A stretch of 64,000 nt of DNA from Chrysopilus asiliformis. Taxonomy: Eukaryota; Arthropoda; Insecta; Diptera; Rhagionidae. Of this stretch, positions 48,194 through 61,990 are shown one piece after another (position 1 is the stretch's first letter; each line of letters begins with the position of its first letter). Both the position numbers and the translations under genes were made by a program. The stretch covers positions 47,781,002-47,845,001 of the forward strand of contig OZ035960.1 in the NCBI GenBank assembly GCA_964034945.1, read 5' to 3'. The notes beneath the pieces were generated by a model that was not told the origin of the DNA, searched no databases, and saw nothing but the letters and a program-made list of their open reading frames with translations.

Positions 48194-48574
48194 CACAGTT
48201 ATAAAATATTTGACGATTGTCCCTTGGTAATTGTAGCTTTTGTTAAGTTTAAAGTTGGATTCAAGAATAAAAACAGCACATATTGAAACCCCGTAATTAT
48301 TAAATCTGCTTTGTGGGATTTTACCGAAATTTTTGCACTTAGGTCACAAAGTGAGTATCAATCCCATTAAGCTTTGTAAACATTGCTAAAATTCGAACAT
48401 ATATTCAATAATTATCCTCAATTAATTATGTCTTCTTGATTTCTACAAAAACCACACAAGCAGTTCCAAATTTTTGTATTACATTTAACAGTGAGACTCA
48501 AAAGTAGCACAAACAATTACAAATAAATTAAGGGACCCCTAAAAAAATTCTTAAAAGTAAGAGATTTAACGTGT

Positions 48575-48653
48575 CCATCTGTCTATCGGTCTATCTATCG
48601 GTCTATCTATCGGTCTATCTATCGGTCTATCTATCGGTCTATCTATCGGTCTG
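48575..48653. repeat. 12-mer array (GTCTATCTATCG)n
   Basis: About six units of GGTCTATCTATC, ending in GGTCTGTACC. It looks like a small GTCY-derived array, perhaps from a decayed DINE-like element. Confidence 0.85.
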
Positions 48654-49254
48654 TACCTTACCAAAATTGTTAAAGTAAAACTAAATTTTGATTTATCTAC
48701 TCCCTAATTTTTTTTTACTGTCTTATCTTATATAGTGTGGCATGTCGTTTGAAAAGGCTTTCTTGATAACTTGATTATTGTTTTCTATTAACCTTGCCAA
48801 CAAAAAAATATTTCAATGTTACACCAAAGTATACTTGAATTGACTTCTCTCGTGGGAATTTCTGACATCCTTGGGTACAATACAGTCTAATGGCAATAAC
48901 AGAAAAGAAAGAAATACTTGTAGATTTATTTACTTCATTATACTAACAATGTTTGTGTCACGTGAGTACATAAAAAATCTTTTTAAAAAAATACGAATAA
49001 ACATAAATTACGATTTACCGATGGAAAAGAAATGTCTTGTCTCCTGTATATCAATTCTTTTTCGTTGAAATATAGAAAAGAACTTAATTTGGTTTCCCTT
49101 AAAGAGCAAGTTATAAATTGTTCAATCAAACCGAAATTTATATATGAGAAAATTCGGTTAGCACTCAAAAAGATCATAATAGAAATCTCAAGGCCAAGGA
49201 CAAAACTTTTATTTCTTTCCCAAAGGAACTTCTTTCGATTCCCCTTATATTTAA

Positions 49255-49485
49255 CCCTCTAACCGGAATGCCCGCCTTAAGGCGGGCTTCAGGGAATTCG
49301 TTTGTTTATAACGGGTAACAATTTTAATCGCCGGAAATCGCCGGAACGTCTTACACTGACTTTTGTAAGTTATCGCTTTACATGCTGGAAAAAATTTAGC
49401 CCTGTACGTTGTCTTGGTTACGGTCTGTCGCAAGTTGAAAGTCATATTTTAGTGATTTTTTCTCGGAAATATTCCGGTTAGAGGG
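49255..49485. mobile_element. piggyBac-type MITE, 231 bp
   Basis: Perfect 15-base ends CCCTCTAACCGGAAT / ATTCCGGTTAGAGGG, with TTAA at 49251-49254 and 49486-49489. GC-rich hairpin 'GCCCGCCTTAAGGCGGGC' just inside the left end. Confidence 0.85.
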
Positions 49486-49489
49486 TTAA

Positions 49490-52276
49490 TATATCGTGCC
49501 AATCAATATAAGCAAATATAAGCAAATATCAAAGCACCCGTTTTCTAAGCACGTCAGCGCGAAAGATTTTTCCAAAACAAGAAAAACCTAAACAGATTTC
49601 AAGTAAACTTTTTTCGATGGTGGTTCATTGATTCGACTTGTGCTATTCAAAATGTGTAGTTGATAGAACACAAAAATCGAAAATATTGTACTTTGCAGAC
49701 AAAAATTCGCAAAAGGAAAACGAAAATAAACAGTGAAAAACGAGGAAAATTCCATCTAAAACTTTTTCCCAACAACCCACATACGTTTATTTAATACTCA
49801 GCGGTAAATGTAGTACGATTGGAACGTTTTTACTTGGTATCGAGAGAAAGTGGTACTTTGTTGGGAAAGTTTTCCCATATCTTTGACCTAGAAAGAATTT
49901 TCTTCCTCAAGCACCATACATTGTTGGGTAAAAAGAAAATTTTAAAGCTATAATCTTTTTTCATCATCATACCGTGTTTTGTCGTTATATGCTCGTAAAA
50001 AAACTATGCTTAAGAAATTGCAACGTTTTAACAGAGGAATGTAAATTTATGTTAGTTTTGTGTTTGAAGGTTTTTAAATATCAAGTGGTACAACAACATG
50101 GAAAGGAATTTTATTTAAAAACCATGAAAACAGCTTTTATTGAGAAAGAGACAGCACAGTAAAATGAAATATTCAAAAAAGAAAAAGTTCTACTGAAATT
50201 TTCCAAATCTTTTACCTTTATAATTTTTTCAACGGCTGCGGTTATTCGTTTTCAAGAAAACCACAAAAAACTTCATTTGTGGAAGTGGTCCAATCTAATT
50301 TTGATGTATGAAAGAATTATGTAAAATTATTTTACAGTATGGGATAGATCGCCAATTTAGGCAGCCACCCATTAAAGAGCCAACTCAAATGGGTTCAAAC
50401 CAATTTGAGTTGGCTCTTTATGATGTAACCAGCTTGCATACCCGTCGTAGCCGGATTCAAGATTTTTTGGACCTAACAAATCCAGAAATAACTTAAAACT
50501 ATTTACTCTAACAGGAACTGCCGTTTCTTGACATTCTACCAGATTCGTAATCAGCTGAAACCCCCTGAAAACCCCCGAGCCTCCCGACGGCCTGCGCGTA
50601 AAAACAATGTTTTAAAACACATAAAAAACAGTGTTTTAAACCACAAAAATCAGTTTTAAACACTCGCGGTTATGTCGAAATATGCCGAAAAACATGCCCA
50701 TTTGTAAGGGGGATGGCGGAATAAATTCGCTGATTTTAGTTATTTTTGGCGTTGATATTCCTATTAATACAAAAAAGGGCACCAAATTTCAAATCTCTAG
50801 CTCCATTTGTTCGCCGTAAATAGCCTCGAATATGTGATGTGGACGAGGCTCCAAAGCTGAGAAGATCCGGGGTTTTTTCTCCACGTGGAATTCTTAATGT
50901 TTGATTATCTGTCGAATGAAACAAGTTACAATCGGATCTCGAGGTGTTACCCAGAAGGGTTCTCTTTTCAGATCAACCTTAAAAACCCTACAAAACTCCC
51001 AGAATAAAAATTGGAATCGGGTAACAGGAAAACAGATTTTTTATTATCCTTACAGGTACTTTGGATCCGAATTTTGAAAGTTATTTAAGAATAATGACCT
51101 CGATAACCTCAAGCATGATTTTCATGAAAAAAAAAGTTTGGAAATGCACATTTTTGTTATATTTAAAAAATCTGTAGGACAGAAAATTTCCAATGAATTT
51201 ATGTTTGTGTGCAGATTGAGAGATTTCTCATTTTTAAGAGATTTATCGACGAAAGAGGGAAATAAGGGGTTTTCCGTTTTTTGTGGGATTTTTTCTATGA
51301 ATTAGGATTTCTCATTTCCCGGGTTTTTTTTTCAAATCCCGGGATTCAGGAAAATGGAAGACCTTGTTCCCGGGAAATCCTGGGATTTAAAAATGTTTAC
51401 ATGTTGTTACTTGTTTCCTTATTCATAATAAGTTTTTAAACAATGCTTTTACGATTGAAATATAACGCGTTTTCTTGTTTAAAAAAGTATTTAAATTAAG
51501 TTAAAAGTATAGTTGTAAACGCTCCAATCTTGTTGCATACTTTTTAAAGGTGCAAACGAGGTAAAAATCAATTTCTTTCTTTACAGTTAGCTCCATTTAC
51601 AATCAAATATTTTTAAATTAATGTTTTAAAAAATTAGGGTAAACGCGCAAACAAATTTAACCATTTGAAGTTTTAGGTTTTGAAAAATGAGCAAAAAAAC
51701 AGGCATCCAATTTTTTTTAATGTACCTGCCTTTAGCATAAACATTGCTTTCAGTATGGTTGAAAACTTTATTGAAGCTTCGATTTTTTGCTGAAAACACT
51801 AAATAACTAAAGGAATTAATAAACTTTCTCAGGACCAAGTTTTTACGACGAACCCGAGATGCAAATCGGTTTTTTGAATCTCAACCATTGACATTTTTGT
51901 GAACCAAAACCAAACACTCTAAAAAATATCTTATGTGAACAGCACATGGCTTTCTTATACAACATTTACGTTTCAGAACGTTTACACTATAAAACCCGAC
52001 GAATGAAATATTAGGTTATACAAAATAATGAATTTTTATTTCACAAACCCTAACATTCCTCGATAACGGTAAAAGATATCGATTTACGGTAAAAGCGAAG
52101 ATGTAGAGAATTTTAATAACTTCAAACTGTCTTTTCAAAAAATCGTTAGTTTTCAAACCATTCGCAAAAATCTTTTTTTTTTTAATTTTAAATATCTCAA
52201 TAACGGTACAAGATAGCGGATTGAGAAAGACAGGATTGTGGCACACATTATTTTCTTCAATTCATCTCATACACTG
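49490..52276. other. AT-rich DNA with a 17-base-arm hairpin, no gene recognised
   Basis: The only structured site is at 50373-50420: AAAGAGCCAACTCAAAT and its exact inverse separated by a short loop. No coding frame in the stretch is convincing; the longest are AT-rich. Confidence 0.35.
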
Positions 52277-52278
52277 TA

Positions 52279-53543
52279 GGGGAAGTATGCCCAAAATGAC
52301 ATAGATGGGTAAAATGACATACTGCAATATCTTGGAATCCGCGAATATATCAGATCTCCTTTTTACCTTAATATGTGCTGTTAGTGAAGTTTAACAACCT
52401 GTGAAAACAATAGCTCAGTTTACTGAGTAGCGTCAGAGTGAAAAGATTTAAAGTCTTTTTCTGCAGAAAAAGTTTTTTTTAAGTGATCTCATTTTTTCAA
52501 TTTTTGGTAAGTTTCCTTTTTTTAAATTGTTTCTGTTTTAGCCAGACCATACATTGCTATGTTGTTTTCGAAATAAACTTGTTTGTTTAAAACAAAACAG
52601 TTAGCTTTTAATATTTTTTTATATGAAAGTCTCAATCATAGTATATGCCCAAAATGACATACTGATAATATCTACCAAAAAAAAAAGAAAAGGAAGGTCA
52701 CTAAAGCTTTTTTTTATGGACGACATCGATAATGAAGCCTTTACTGCTGACAACGATGCGCCAAAGGAGGAAAAAAAATTTTGCGTGTAATTACTCATGT
52801 CATTTCGATATGTCATTTTAGGTATGTCATTTTACCCATACGTATGAACAAAGCGAACTTTCGTAGGTCTCCGAATTTTGACTCATATTTTTTTTATTTG
52901 CATTTTCTAAAACTAAATGGTATGGAATATCAATTGATATTGAACCAAAGAATAAATTTGGAAATTATCATATTGTTTCTTCTTCAAATAAAAAAATTAT
53001 TATCGAAAAAGTAAACAGTCAGGGAATTCACAGTCGTCTTTTGCGGGTAAATTTACCGCTCGGTAATTCAGTCAAATTTAACAGATTTTTACCGAGACGG
53101 TAACTTGGTTCATGTAAAAATGAATTACCGAATTCGGTAATTGTATACATGCCTCGAGTCGTGTTTTTCAGCCTCGGTATTCGGTATCAAGAATCAACCG
53201 CGGGTGGCGGTAGTAATGTTTTCAGTTGTCAAATTTTCTCGCTGGCTTTTTGTTAATCTCATCGGATTGATGCAAATTTTTTCAATTTTGATAGCCGTTG
53301 CCACAATAGAAATTCAAAAGAATACATCAAACATGGATTTAAAGGTATGTGACATATTTTACAATTAAATGCGCAGTTCATGATTTGGTCACGTATCAAA
53401 TAAAAGCGCTGTTCTCAAATATGTGCTGTGGGATGTTCACAGCAGAATATTTTCAGTCTTTTAATATTACCGAAAATACCGAATACCGAATACCGAAGAG
53501 GATTGTGAATACCCTCAGTATGTCATTTTGGGCATACTTCCCC
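52279..53543. mobile_element. Tc1/mariner-like element (possibly pogo), 1265 bp, no transposase
   Basis: The ends GGGGAAGTATGCCCAAAAT and its inverse (about 25 bases) are flanked by TA at 52277-52278 and 53544-53545. The terminal motif recurs inside ('ATGCCCAAAATGACATACTG' near 52645). A hydrophobic 43-codon stretch (53218-53346) followed by GTATGT lies inside but is not recognisable. Confidence 0.7.
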
Positions 53544-53545
53544 TA

Positions 53546-56490
53546 CTACCAAAATCCCGTTTTTTTTTTTGAGATAACCGCAGAAAATTAATTTTTTTGA
53601 AATAACGGCATATCTCGATAACGGCTTGAAATATGCAGTTCTAGTAAAAGACAAAAATGCAGAAAATTTTATTGTCTCCAAGTTTTGTCATACAAAAGAC
53701 TACTGAAAGATGCGTAGTTTCGGAGTATATCGCAAAAAAAAAACCAAATTGCGATTTTTAAAAGCCGTCATTTTGGTTACTTCCGTTTAACGGATTTTCA
53801 CCAAAAGTTGATAGAATCGTCCTACTTCAGGACTAAACATCCGAGTAAAACTTCAAGACATTTTTGTAATATAACTCCAATTAACTCGGGAGTGCTCGGG
53901 AAATGTTTTTTAGGCAAAATTACGAGTTCGAAATTTTTCATAAATGCAATACTTTATTATACTTCGTATAAGAAAGTAAAAATATGGTTGAACCGAACCA
54001 AAACCAATTTAATTGTTTACAACAAATGCTGTAACCAAATCAAATACAAAAAAAAAATTAGTGGTTCGGTTCATATTTGAATTCTTAGGATTGAAATTTT
54101 TTTAAATGTTTTAACCAGTCAGGACTTTTTTTACGGTACCAATATGGACTTGAGTGAAAGTTTTTGCTTCTAACTTTTATACTACTTATCCGATAAGATT
54201 CATTGAGAATAATTTAGAACGAAGACCAAATTCTCTAATCAACTAGTCAAATTTATTCTTACAAAAACTCTCTACTCTAATTTGTTCTTACAAAAGTTTT
54301 CTCTGCTCCGAGAGACTTCGACGAGAAGTTAAAAAAATGAAAGCATTTTTTTCTGGAAATTTGTCCGAAAAAGGATCACGTCGTTATCGTTATCTTTACA
54401 GCATCATCCGGTCCGAATTTAAAAGTGGGTCAAAAAAAGGCAGACTATTTATAACACGCAAAGTGAAGTTAATAGAAAGTGTATAAAAATCGAAATTTCA
54501 TATTTTTGAAAAAAGTTTAAATTATAGAAAACTATAATTAATAAAAATATACAATTGTGTATTTAAACCGTAATTTATTCTATAAAAATTTTCAATATTC
54601 TGAAAGTTGATAAAACCGATAGAAAAATTTTACTCTATGACGATTTTTTCTAAAAGCTTTATCACATCCTTTCATTTTATTGATCAAAAAGGTTGCCTTT
54701 GGTCGGAAGAACATACCAACGTCGAACACATACTTTTATGTCTCTAGTAAATCTACTTATTTTTTATACGAGTATATCATAAAATTTAACTTTTTTTTCT
54801 TATGGCCTCAGATTTCGATATTTACAACACTCGAAGCATTCCAAATTACACCACGGTAAAGCTTTTTCAGCTCTTTCAAATTGTTTTTATTTCATTTTGT
54901 TTTTTTATTTTTTGCTCCTTTTATCTTTCTTAACTCAAAAACGTCTTCTCCTATGTCATCTGCGGTTTTTTAGAAAATTGCCTAAGGCTCAAAGAATATG
55001 ATTCCCGTTTGTCGTCATTGACAATCTTTTGCTTGTCCTTGAAACTTTTTTGTGACGTAATAAAGCGCAAAACCTACGTAAAAGGTGAATAGATCAAACG
55101 AATCATCTCAAATTTCGATTTTCAAGATAAAAGCTAATTCGGCACAGTTAATAAACCGGAAAATATTGAGAATAAATAAATTCAATGGAGATAAAAGAGA
55201 GAATTTCTAAAAGGTCAAAAAAAAAACGTCTGGTAAAACACATTCCAAAGGAGAGACTTTTTTATTTAATATTTATGCGTGTTTTCTTTGATTCAAGATG
55301 ATTTTTTTATCAACTCAACAACAAGACTCACAAAAACCCTGATCAGGTTTTAAAAATTTTAATAAACATGTTTTTGACCGAAAAAGTGTCAGTTGTGATC
55401 AATACAAAACTTACCTTTGCAATATTTAGCTTCGGAAAAATACGTAAAATAATTTTTTTTTTTTCAAATATCTTCAGAACTTGCTCGAGAAAGTCCTTTA
55501 AATTGAGATTCATTTTGTCGTTAAAGCGCAAAGTTTTCAAAAAAAAATCTCAAAAAACTGTATTTTTTCAAAACATTTGTATGGCAGGTACCCGTTATAA
55601 TTACCGTCACTTTTCCAACAGTTGACCGTCACCATACAAACGAAACAGTTTTTGCAATTTTCTTGAAAACGGTAAGTCCAATTAAACAATTTATGAAAGT
55701 CAACTCTGTTTGGAATATGATTTTATGACTTTAGTGTTAAGAATACGATTTTACATAACCGTTCCAGAAAAGTTAGACTACTCGTTCCCCCATCCTCCAT
55801 ACAAATGGAATACTTTTTTGCGATTTTCTCAAAAACGGTTTTAGTTCAAGATGATCCGTTTTCATGCAAAATTATGAGGATATCCGTTGTATATATTTTA
55901 AATAAATCAAGAACGCATTGACCTAGCACCTTGAAATTTTTTGTGAATAAGTTTTACAAAAATTACAGTTTTCTGTCAACTTTTGGAAAAGTAGCCATAC
56001 AATACAATAATCAGAGAATTTTAAAGAAATGTATACCATAATTTAGGACAGTATAGGTTTACGCAACATCCAGCCGAACTTCAGAGCAACATCCAGCTAA
56101 AATTGACAACGTTTTTTATATTTAGTGATCGTCTTTCCTAGTGTTTGAATGTTTGAAAAATTATTACAATAATATTTATAAAAAATCCGTGACAAAAATT
56201 TAGTTTCCGGTACGCCGGGACAACAGGTTTAAATCCGGGGCTTTCCGAACGATTCCAGTGTAGTCGCTTTATTTATGGGAAAAGATATCATGGAATGGGC
56301 TGTTTTTATTTAAATCTTTTTAACCTCCTGCATACCGGTAACATTTTTTGTGTGGTAAATTAATGAAACTTAAAGGGTTGTTTCCTTATGACGTATTAAT
56401 TTAACTATGGCGCCACAAATTCTTTCATGTACTACGTATAGTCCACTGGAAGGTAGCATGTTAAAGTAGTTTAAGAATTAAATTTAAAAC
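53546..56490. other. AT-rich DNA with an F1-tail fragment, no gene recognised
   Basis: No recognisable coding sequence. A fragment of the DINE-like F1 tail (55630-55850) is present. The rest is unassigned. Confidence 0.35.
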
Positions 56491-56496
56491 AAAAAC

Positions 56497-57093
56497 ATAA
56501 CAAAAGCTATAATTGCCAATTTGGCAATTATTGAAAACCCGTATGGTGATTTAAGTGAACAGTGAACAGTTGTATCAAAATTCCACTTTGAAGTCAAATT
56601 TTCCAATAAGATTTTTTAAAATTTATTCCAATCGGATTTTGATGTATGGAAGTTTTTTGTAGAATCATATCCTAAATAACTTTTGTTCTTGGACTTTTTT
56701 GATAGGATGCACAGTTTTTGAGATATTCGCGAAAAACGTTTTCGTTCGTATGGGGGGTACCCCCCCCCCCCCCCCCCTAATGGTCCATTTTTGCTCATGA
56801 ACAAACCTGGCCTCGCATTTTACGAAAAACTAATCTACTCAAAATTTCAAGTCTCTAGCGCAATCCGTGCGGCCGCAATCCGCGCCACAGACGGACGGAC
56901 GGACGGACGGACGGACTGACGGACAGACGGACGGACAGACGGACGGACGAACGGACGGACATGCTAAATTCAACTTTTTTTATCATTCTAAACACACTGG
57001 TGTAATTAATTTTTTTGTGTGATGACGGGATCTTGGCGTTACAAACGGTAAGGCAAATCTAATATACCCTTTGGTTTCACCATACGGGTATAA
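56497..57093 (-). repeat. DINE-like repeat, F2 type, full-length in inverse
   Basis: Inverse order of the F2 blocks: ATTGCCAATTTGGCAATTAT, then GGGGGGTA and an 18-base C run at about 56760-56777, an ACGG/ACAG array at about 56890-56960, TACAAACGGTAAGGC and TTTCACCATACGGGTATA. Confidence 0.8.
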
Positions 57094-57475
57094 AAAATTG
57101 AATTTTGCTTGTCCCTCCGTCTGTCCGTCTGTGGCGCGGATTGCGGGCGCACGGATTGAGCTACAGACTTGAAATTTTGCACAGATTGGTTTTTCGTAAG
57201 TTCGTCCTATACGAACGAAAACGTTTTTTGTGAATATCTCGAAAACAGTGCATCTTATCAAAAAAGTGCAAGAACAAAAGTTATTTAGGATATGATTCTA
57301 CATAAAACTTCCATACATAAAAATCCGATTGAATTAAATTTTAAAAAATCTTATAGGAAAGTTTGACTTCAAAGTGGAATTTTGGTACAACTGTTCGAAT
57401 TTTGATACGAATATCACCATACGGGTCTCCAGTGATTGCCAGATTGGCAATTATAGCTTTTCTTATGTTTTTTTC
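57094..57475 (+). repeat. DINE-like repeat, F2 type, 5'-truncated
   Basis: Directly abuts the preceding F2 copy in head-to-head orientation: AAAAAATTGAATTTTGCTTG, then a very short GTCT array, GATTGAGCTACAGACTTG and the ATTGCCAGATTGGCAATTAT end. Confidence 0.7.
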
Positions 57476-59739
57476 AAATCCGGTACCTGCGGACGCTCAT
57501 GCATGTAATAAAATGTCACCCCAAGCATAAAAATCAATTAACAAATCTGAATTAATTTCCACATTCGAATAGTGATTCAATTTGATTATATAAATCTATG
57601 GTTTGAAACCTTTTATTCGCTTCCTGAACATTAAAATTATTTTCTGTTGGCAGTTTGAAAGTTATACAAACTTTTTCATTAATTAATTCACTTTTAATCT
57701 GTTATCTCATAATAATGTTTCAGCGAAGTTTTCCCTAATTTATGTTCGGAGAAGTTATAGGCTAGAAAATTTGGAAATCTTATGATGCCCGCTAAAGGCA
57801 ATTTTCGTACTTTAAATTTCCATTTCTGGAGGCTTCTTGTCAAGTTGGTTGTTCCCTTTAAGCGAAATTTTTGTCTCTTTATGATGAAAAATATAAACCT
57901 TATAATTTCCAAAATAATTTTAAAGTGAAATTTCTCCTTTGCAAAATTTAGCGAATAATTTTATAATTCTTAACGTTTGCTCTTAATTTAATAAAAATTA
58001 TTAAATTTTCTTGTTTGATTTCTAATCAACAAAAGATAAAGTTCAGTGGTCCATTAAATTATCTAAGCATGAAAATCATGGGGAAACCGTTTTTCGTTTG
58101 CCATTTCAGTAAATCCTACTAAAGCTTCTTACGTGTTGTCCTCTAGCCCAGCGCTCCTCTTCATTTTGAGGACCTTTAAGACCTTATTAAAACTTTTCTC
58201 GTCACAATGACTTCTTCCGCAGCCTAACTCAATAAGAAAAAAAAGCCATGTATAACGCTAACCAATACAGCATACCGCTATGCTTCCTTACCATTTTCCC
58301 CATCTTTAGAAACTCATTGTCCTCATTTAGTTAAAAAGAAACATTTAGTCTATCGATGGTATTCAGTTTGATCTTTGATGCTGCCTTCAGCATAGTCCTG
58401 GCTGTGTTGTACCTTTCAGCACGTAATCCTTATTAACGTGTTATCTAATTAGTTAACGTTTGCAAAGTTTTTTTTCTCATACTTCCACGGTAAGCGAAAT
58501 TCTCCTCGTATATGCTTTTTCTCTAAATCTGGCACCCTGTAGCGATGTGGAAGGACGATAGGTCCCATTATCCTGCAGAGGTCGATTTTAGTATCAGCCG
58601 TCTACGGATCCGTTGGGTGTCCATTTGCTGTCCAAATTACATCAACATTCTAATGATGGAAATTACTTTAATGTTTCGCACATCAACACAATTTAATTGG
58701 TTTGCCATACATCTAACACTATATGGATGAAAGAACAGATTGCAAAAATATATTAACAAATTTACACACCAATATTTTCATTTCAATGAAATCTGATTAT
58801 CAATCATTGGAAACATCGAAATTGGGAAGAAATTTCAACACAATTGTAAATCGATATATTTGGATCTAATTTTAGAATCATTTAGAATCATCATTAAATG
58901 GTTCTCAGAATATTATTTTTGGCAAAATTCCATCGCGCCTATTAGGTTGTGGCCCACTGGTGGTCATTTGAAATCTTGTAATTGAATCGTAATTGCCATC
59001 GTTTATGGTGATTATTAATAAAGTAAATTCCCTCACCATTTTATTGTGCCCCAATTATACTAATGATTTGTATTTTTCTTTAGATATCAAATAACATTTT
59101 ATCACAATAATATTTTCGGAATTTAAAAACGTGATAAAAAAAATTAACACTCTCTGTTTGCACGTTCTAATAATCCTGTGCCGAAACTTAAAATTTGTTA
59201 TAAGAAACATTTGGCTTCAAAGGGTTAAATTAAAGCCCAGTGTTGCTTATAATAAACTTCACTAAGAGAAGTAAATTTAACAATTTTGTAATGGGGAATC
59301 GTGACTATTACTAAAATAGTTAATTTTAATTAGAAAAATAGTCAAAATCGACAATTTTTATAAGAAATTTAACTTCTTAGTAGTAAAATTTACTATTTTG
59401 TATTTAAATTGACTATTTTTTCAATTCAAATTAACTATTTTGTAATGAAAATTAACGATTTTAGTGATGATCCTGATTTCCCATTATAAAGTAGTTAGAT
59501 TTACTTTTTTTTTCTCTGCATGTTATAAGTTTTTCAAACAAAAGTGAAAATTTCAAATTTTGCATAATGTTCTCTAGGACTAAAGAACAACAACCGACAA
59601 AAGGATTCTTACTTTCTTTTGCTATAGAGAGAAAGTATTGTATTCATGACGGATACCGACTCGTAAACGGGGGCAGATAGAAAATTTCTGATCAGTACGA
59701 AATCCGTTTCAGGAAAAATTATGAGGGTGTCCGTCCGTG
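57476..59739. other. AT-rich DNA, no gene recognised
   Basis: No intact gene. At 59240-59510 a set of AT-rich tandem motifs (AATTGACTATTTT / AAATTAACTATTTTGT) occurs. The rest is unassigned. Confidence 0.35.
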
Positions 59740-60180
59740 CATCGGTCTGTCGGTCTTTTACTTGGTCAAAAATGAGATATTCGCAAAAAACGTTTTCGTT
59801 CGGATGGGGGGAACCCCCCCCCCCTAATGGTCCATTTTTGCCCATTAACGAACTTAGCCTTGCATTTTACGAAAACCGAATCTGCGTAAAATTTCAAGTC
59901 TCTAGCTCAATCCGCGCCACAGACGGACGGACGGACAGACGGACAGACGGACAGACGGACAGACGGACAGACGGACAGACGGACAGACGGACAGACGGAC
60001 AGACGGACAGATGGACAGACGGACAGACGGACAGACGGACGGACATGCATAATTCAATTTTTTCTATCATTCTAAAGACACTGGTGTAATTCATTTTTGT
60101 GTGTGATGTCGGGATCTTGGCGTTACAAACGGTAAGGCAAAGTTAATATACCCTTTGGTTTCACCATACGGGTATAAAAA
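59740..60180 (-). repeat. DINE-like repeat, F2 type, with a long ACAGACGG array
   Basis: Inverse F2 with GGGGGGAACCCCCCC at about 59805-59823, an array of ACAGACGG units at 59922-60045, then TACAAACGGTAAGGC and CATACGGGTATAAAAA. The 3' third of the element is truncated. Confidence 0.8.
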
Positions 60181-61329
60181 CTTCTATTGCTATTTGATTC
60201 TATTTCCGAAAAGCAAACTGTTAGTTTTCATTTCGTGAAAATCCGACGACTGGTTTCCGAGTAATTTCTGTAATTAAAATTAACTATTTTATCTGTATTC
60301 CCGATTCCCTATTTTGCGCAAATCAAACACTTACACCCATTGACCAAGTATCTACATATGTTATATATTTCTATCCTTTAAATTTTTATTATGCACTTTA
60401 CGGCGGAAAATTTGGATTTAGTTTTTAAATTTCAGTTATTTTCCAAAGTATTTAGTTGAAAAACTTTCTGTCGACGTGGTTTAAAATCAAATTTTTGATG
60501 TTTTCAAATTTCTAGATTGAGTTTTTCAACTTTTTAATTGAGCTAACTTAGTCAAAAATTTAAACCTAAAAAGTTAAAATTTTATAATTTTGGTTTAAAG
60601 TTTTTTGGTGGAATTTTTCTGAAATCAAATTTTGTGAATAAAAGTTAAAAAAAATTCAACCGGAAAGATGGAAAAGTAAAATTTTCAACTTCAAATAATT
60701 TAATTTTTAAACCAAAAAGATTAAAAATTCAATCTCGCTTTAAAAATTCTACCAAAAAGATGAAAATTTTAACTATTTGGTTAAAAAAGCTTTATGATTT
60801 TGACAAAACTCAACTTAGTTGGACAAATATGTAAACCGAAAAAGTTTTAAAATTTAATTGCATAAGACGGACACTGGATAAGCCAGAAACTTGTATAAAC
60901 GGGACAAATTCCCGGGTCTGGCCTATACAGGTTTCACTGTACTATGGAACGGTCCCTCTCGTACATGTGTGACGTATTCTACGGACAGTCCCATATAGTA
61001 TTTAATTCATGGTGACTTGAGTAAAATCAAATACCAAACCTAAATCGTTTTAACGGGTCAGAAGAAAGTCGACGAGGGAACAAAAAGAAAGGGGAACTTT
61101 GGGTTTATGCAAAGTTTAACCCATTAAGAACACAAGTCATGAAATTCCAATTTTTGAACGAAAATTCGCCTGGAGTTGCTTTTTCGAAAAAAAAACTTAC
61201 GACAGAATAATTTAAGATAATGCAGTTCTCTACATTTTTAACTTTAACGGTAAATAACTCTTCTACCACTCCCGAAATATTGCACCTTTGTATTATGCCT
61301 CAATTTTTTATTCATAATATTGTAATAAA
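60181..61329. other. AT-rich DNA, no gene recognised
   Basis: Many 'AAAATTTTCAACTT'-like words and no coding signal. No repeat border is visible. Confidence 0.35.
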
Positions 61330-61630
61330 ATGGATTCGGATAGCAAAAAATTACTAATCGATATAATTTTCGATGAAGATAGCACAAATGACAGTGACAA
61401 TGAAGACCGTGTCGTAAAAAAAGAGAAAGTTCTGAGTTCATGAATATTACAAGGATCGGGACATAAATGGGGCATTTGTGAGCGTTTTTGGAGCATTACG
61501 TTGTATACGCGATCCGAGTTTCTTCTGCAAATATTTGCGAATGACGGCCACACAATTTGAAGAGCTTCTCCAAATGGTTGGGCCATTAATTGAGAAGCAA
61601 GTAGTGATTCGCGAACCACTATGCGTAATT
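61330..61630 (+). pseudogene. Harbinger transposase N-terminal remnant
   Basis: It starts ATG at 61330 with MDSDSKKLLIDIIFDEDSTN and an acidic stretch, meets TGA at 61441, and after a frameshift continues RDPSFFCKYLRMTATQFEEL and MVGPLIEKQ. This is the N-terminal pattern of HARBI1-like transposases, as in 31473-31925. The catalytic part is missing. Confidence 0.65.
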
Positions 61631-61749
61631 TTACAGCAGTCAAACAAGAAATATCAAAACACAACTTAAATGTATTGGACCTCACTATTTGTTTACGGAG
61701 AATGTGTGAGTTTAATTTTATAGTTGCACACGATCTTTATAGGAAAAGT

Positions 61750-61990
61750 TAAAGTCGTTCAACTTCATCTACAAACGCGACATCTGGCGACGTGTGCATC
61801 CTATAAAAAAACTACAAATGCGACATCTGGCGACGTATTGCATTTTTTTGCACACGTTCTCTCTCTTTTTTACGAAGGCCTTTTTACGTAAGTGTGTCTC
61901 TATATTTTTGCACACGTCGAATGCTTCAGTAATGGAGATCCACCATAATTGAAGCGTTGAGAGCGATTTTTTAGATAATGTTTGGATGCA
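61750..61990. repeat. Short repeat block with CATCTGGCGACGT motifs
   Basis: Twice ACGCGACATCTGGCGACGTG / ATGCGACATCTGGCGACGTA (61776-61840), followed by repeated 'TTTTTGCACACGT' words. No gene is apparent. Confidence 0.4.

Noticed and set aside
50308..50496. 62-codon frame over a hairpin
   Set aside because: The frame runs through the inverted repeat and has no similarity or start context.
53218..53346. Hydrophobic frame followed by GTATGT, like a signal exon
   Set aside because: It lies within a non-autonomous DNA element with inverted ends; no partner exon is seen and no second copy supports it.
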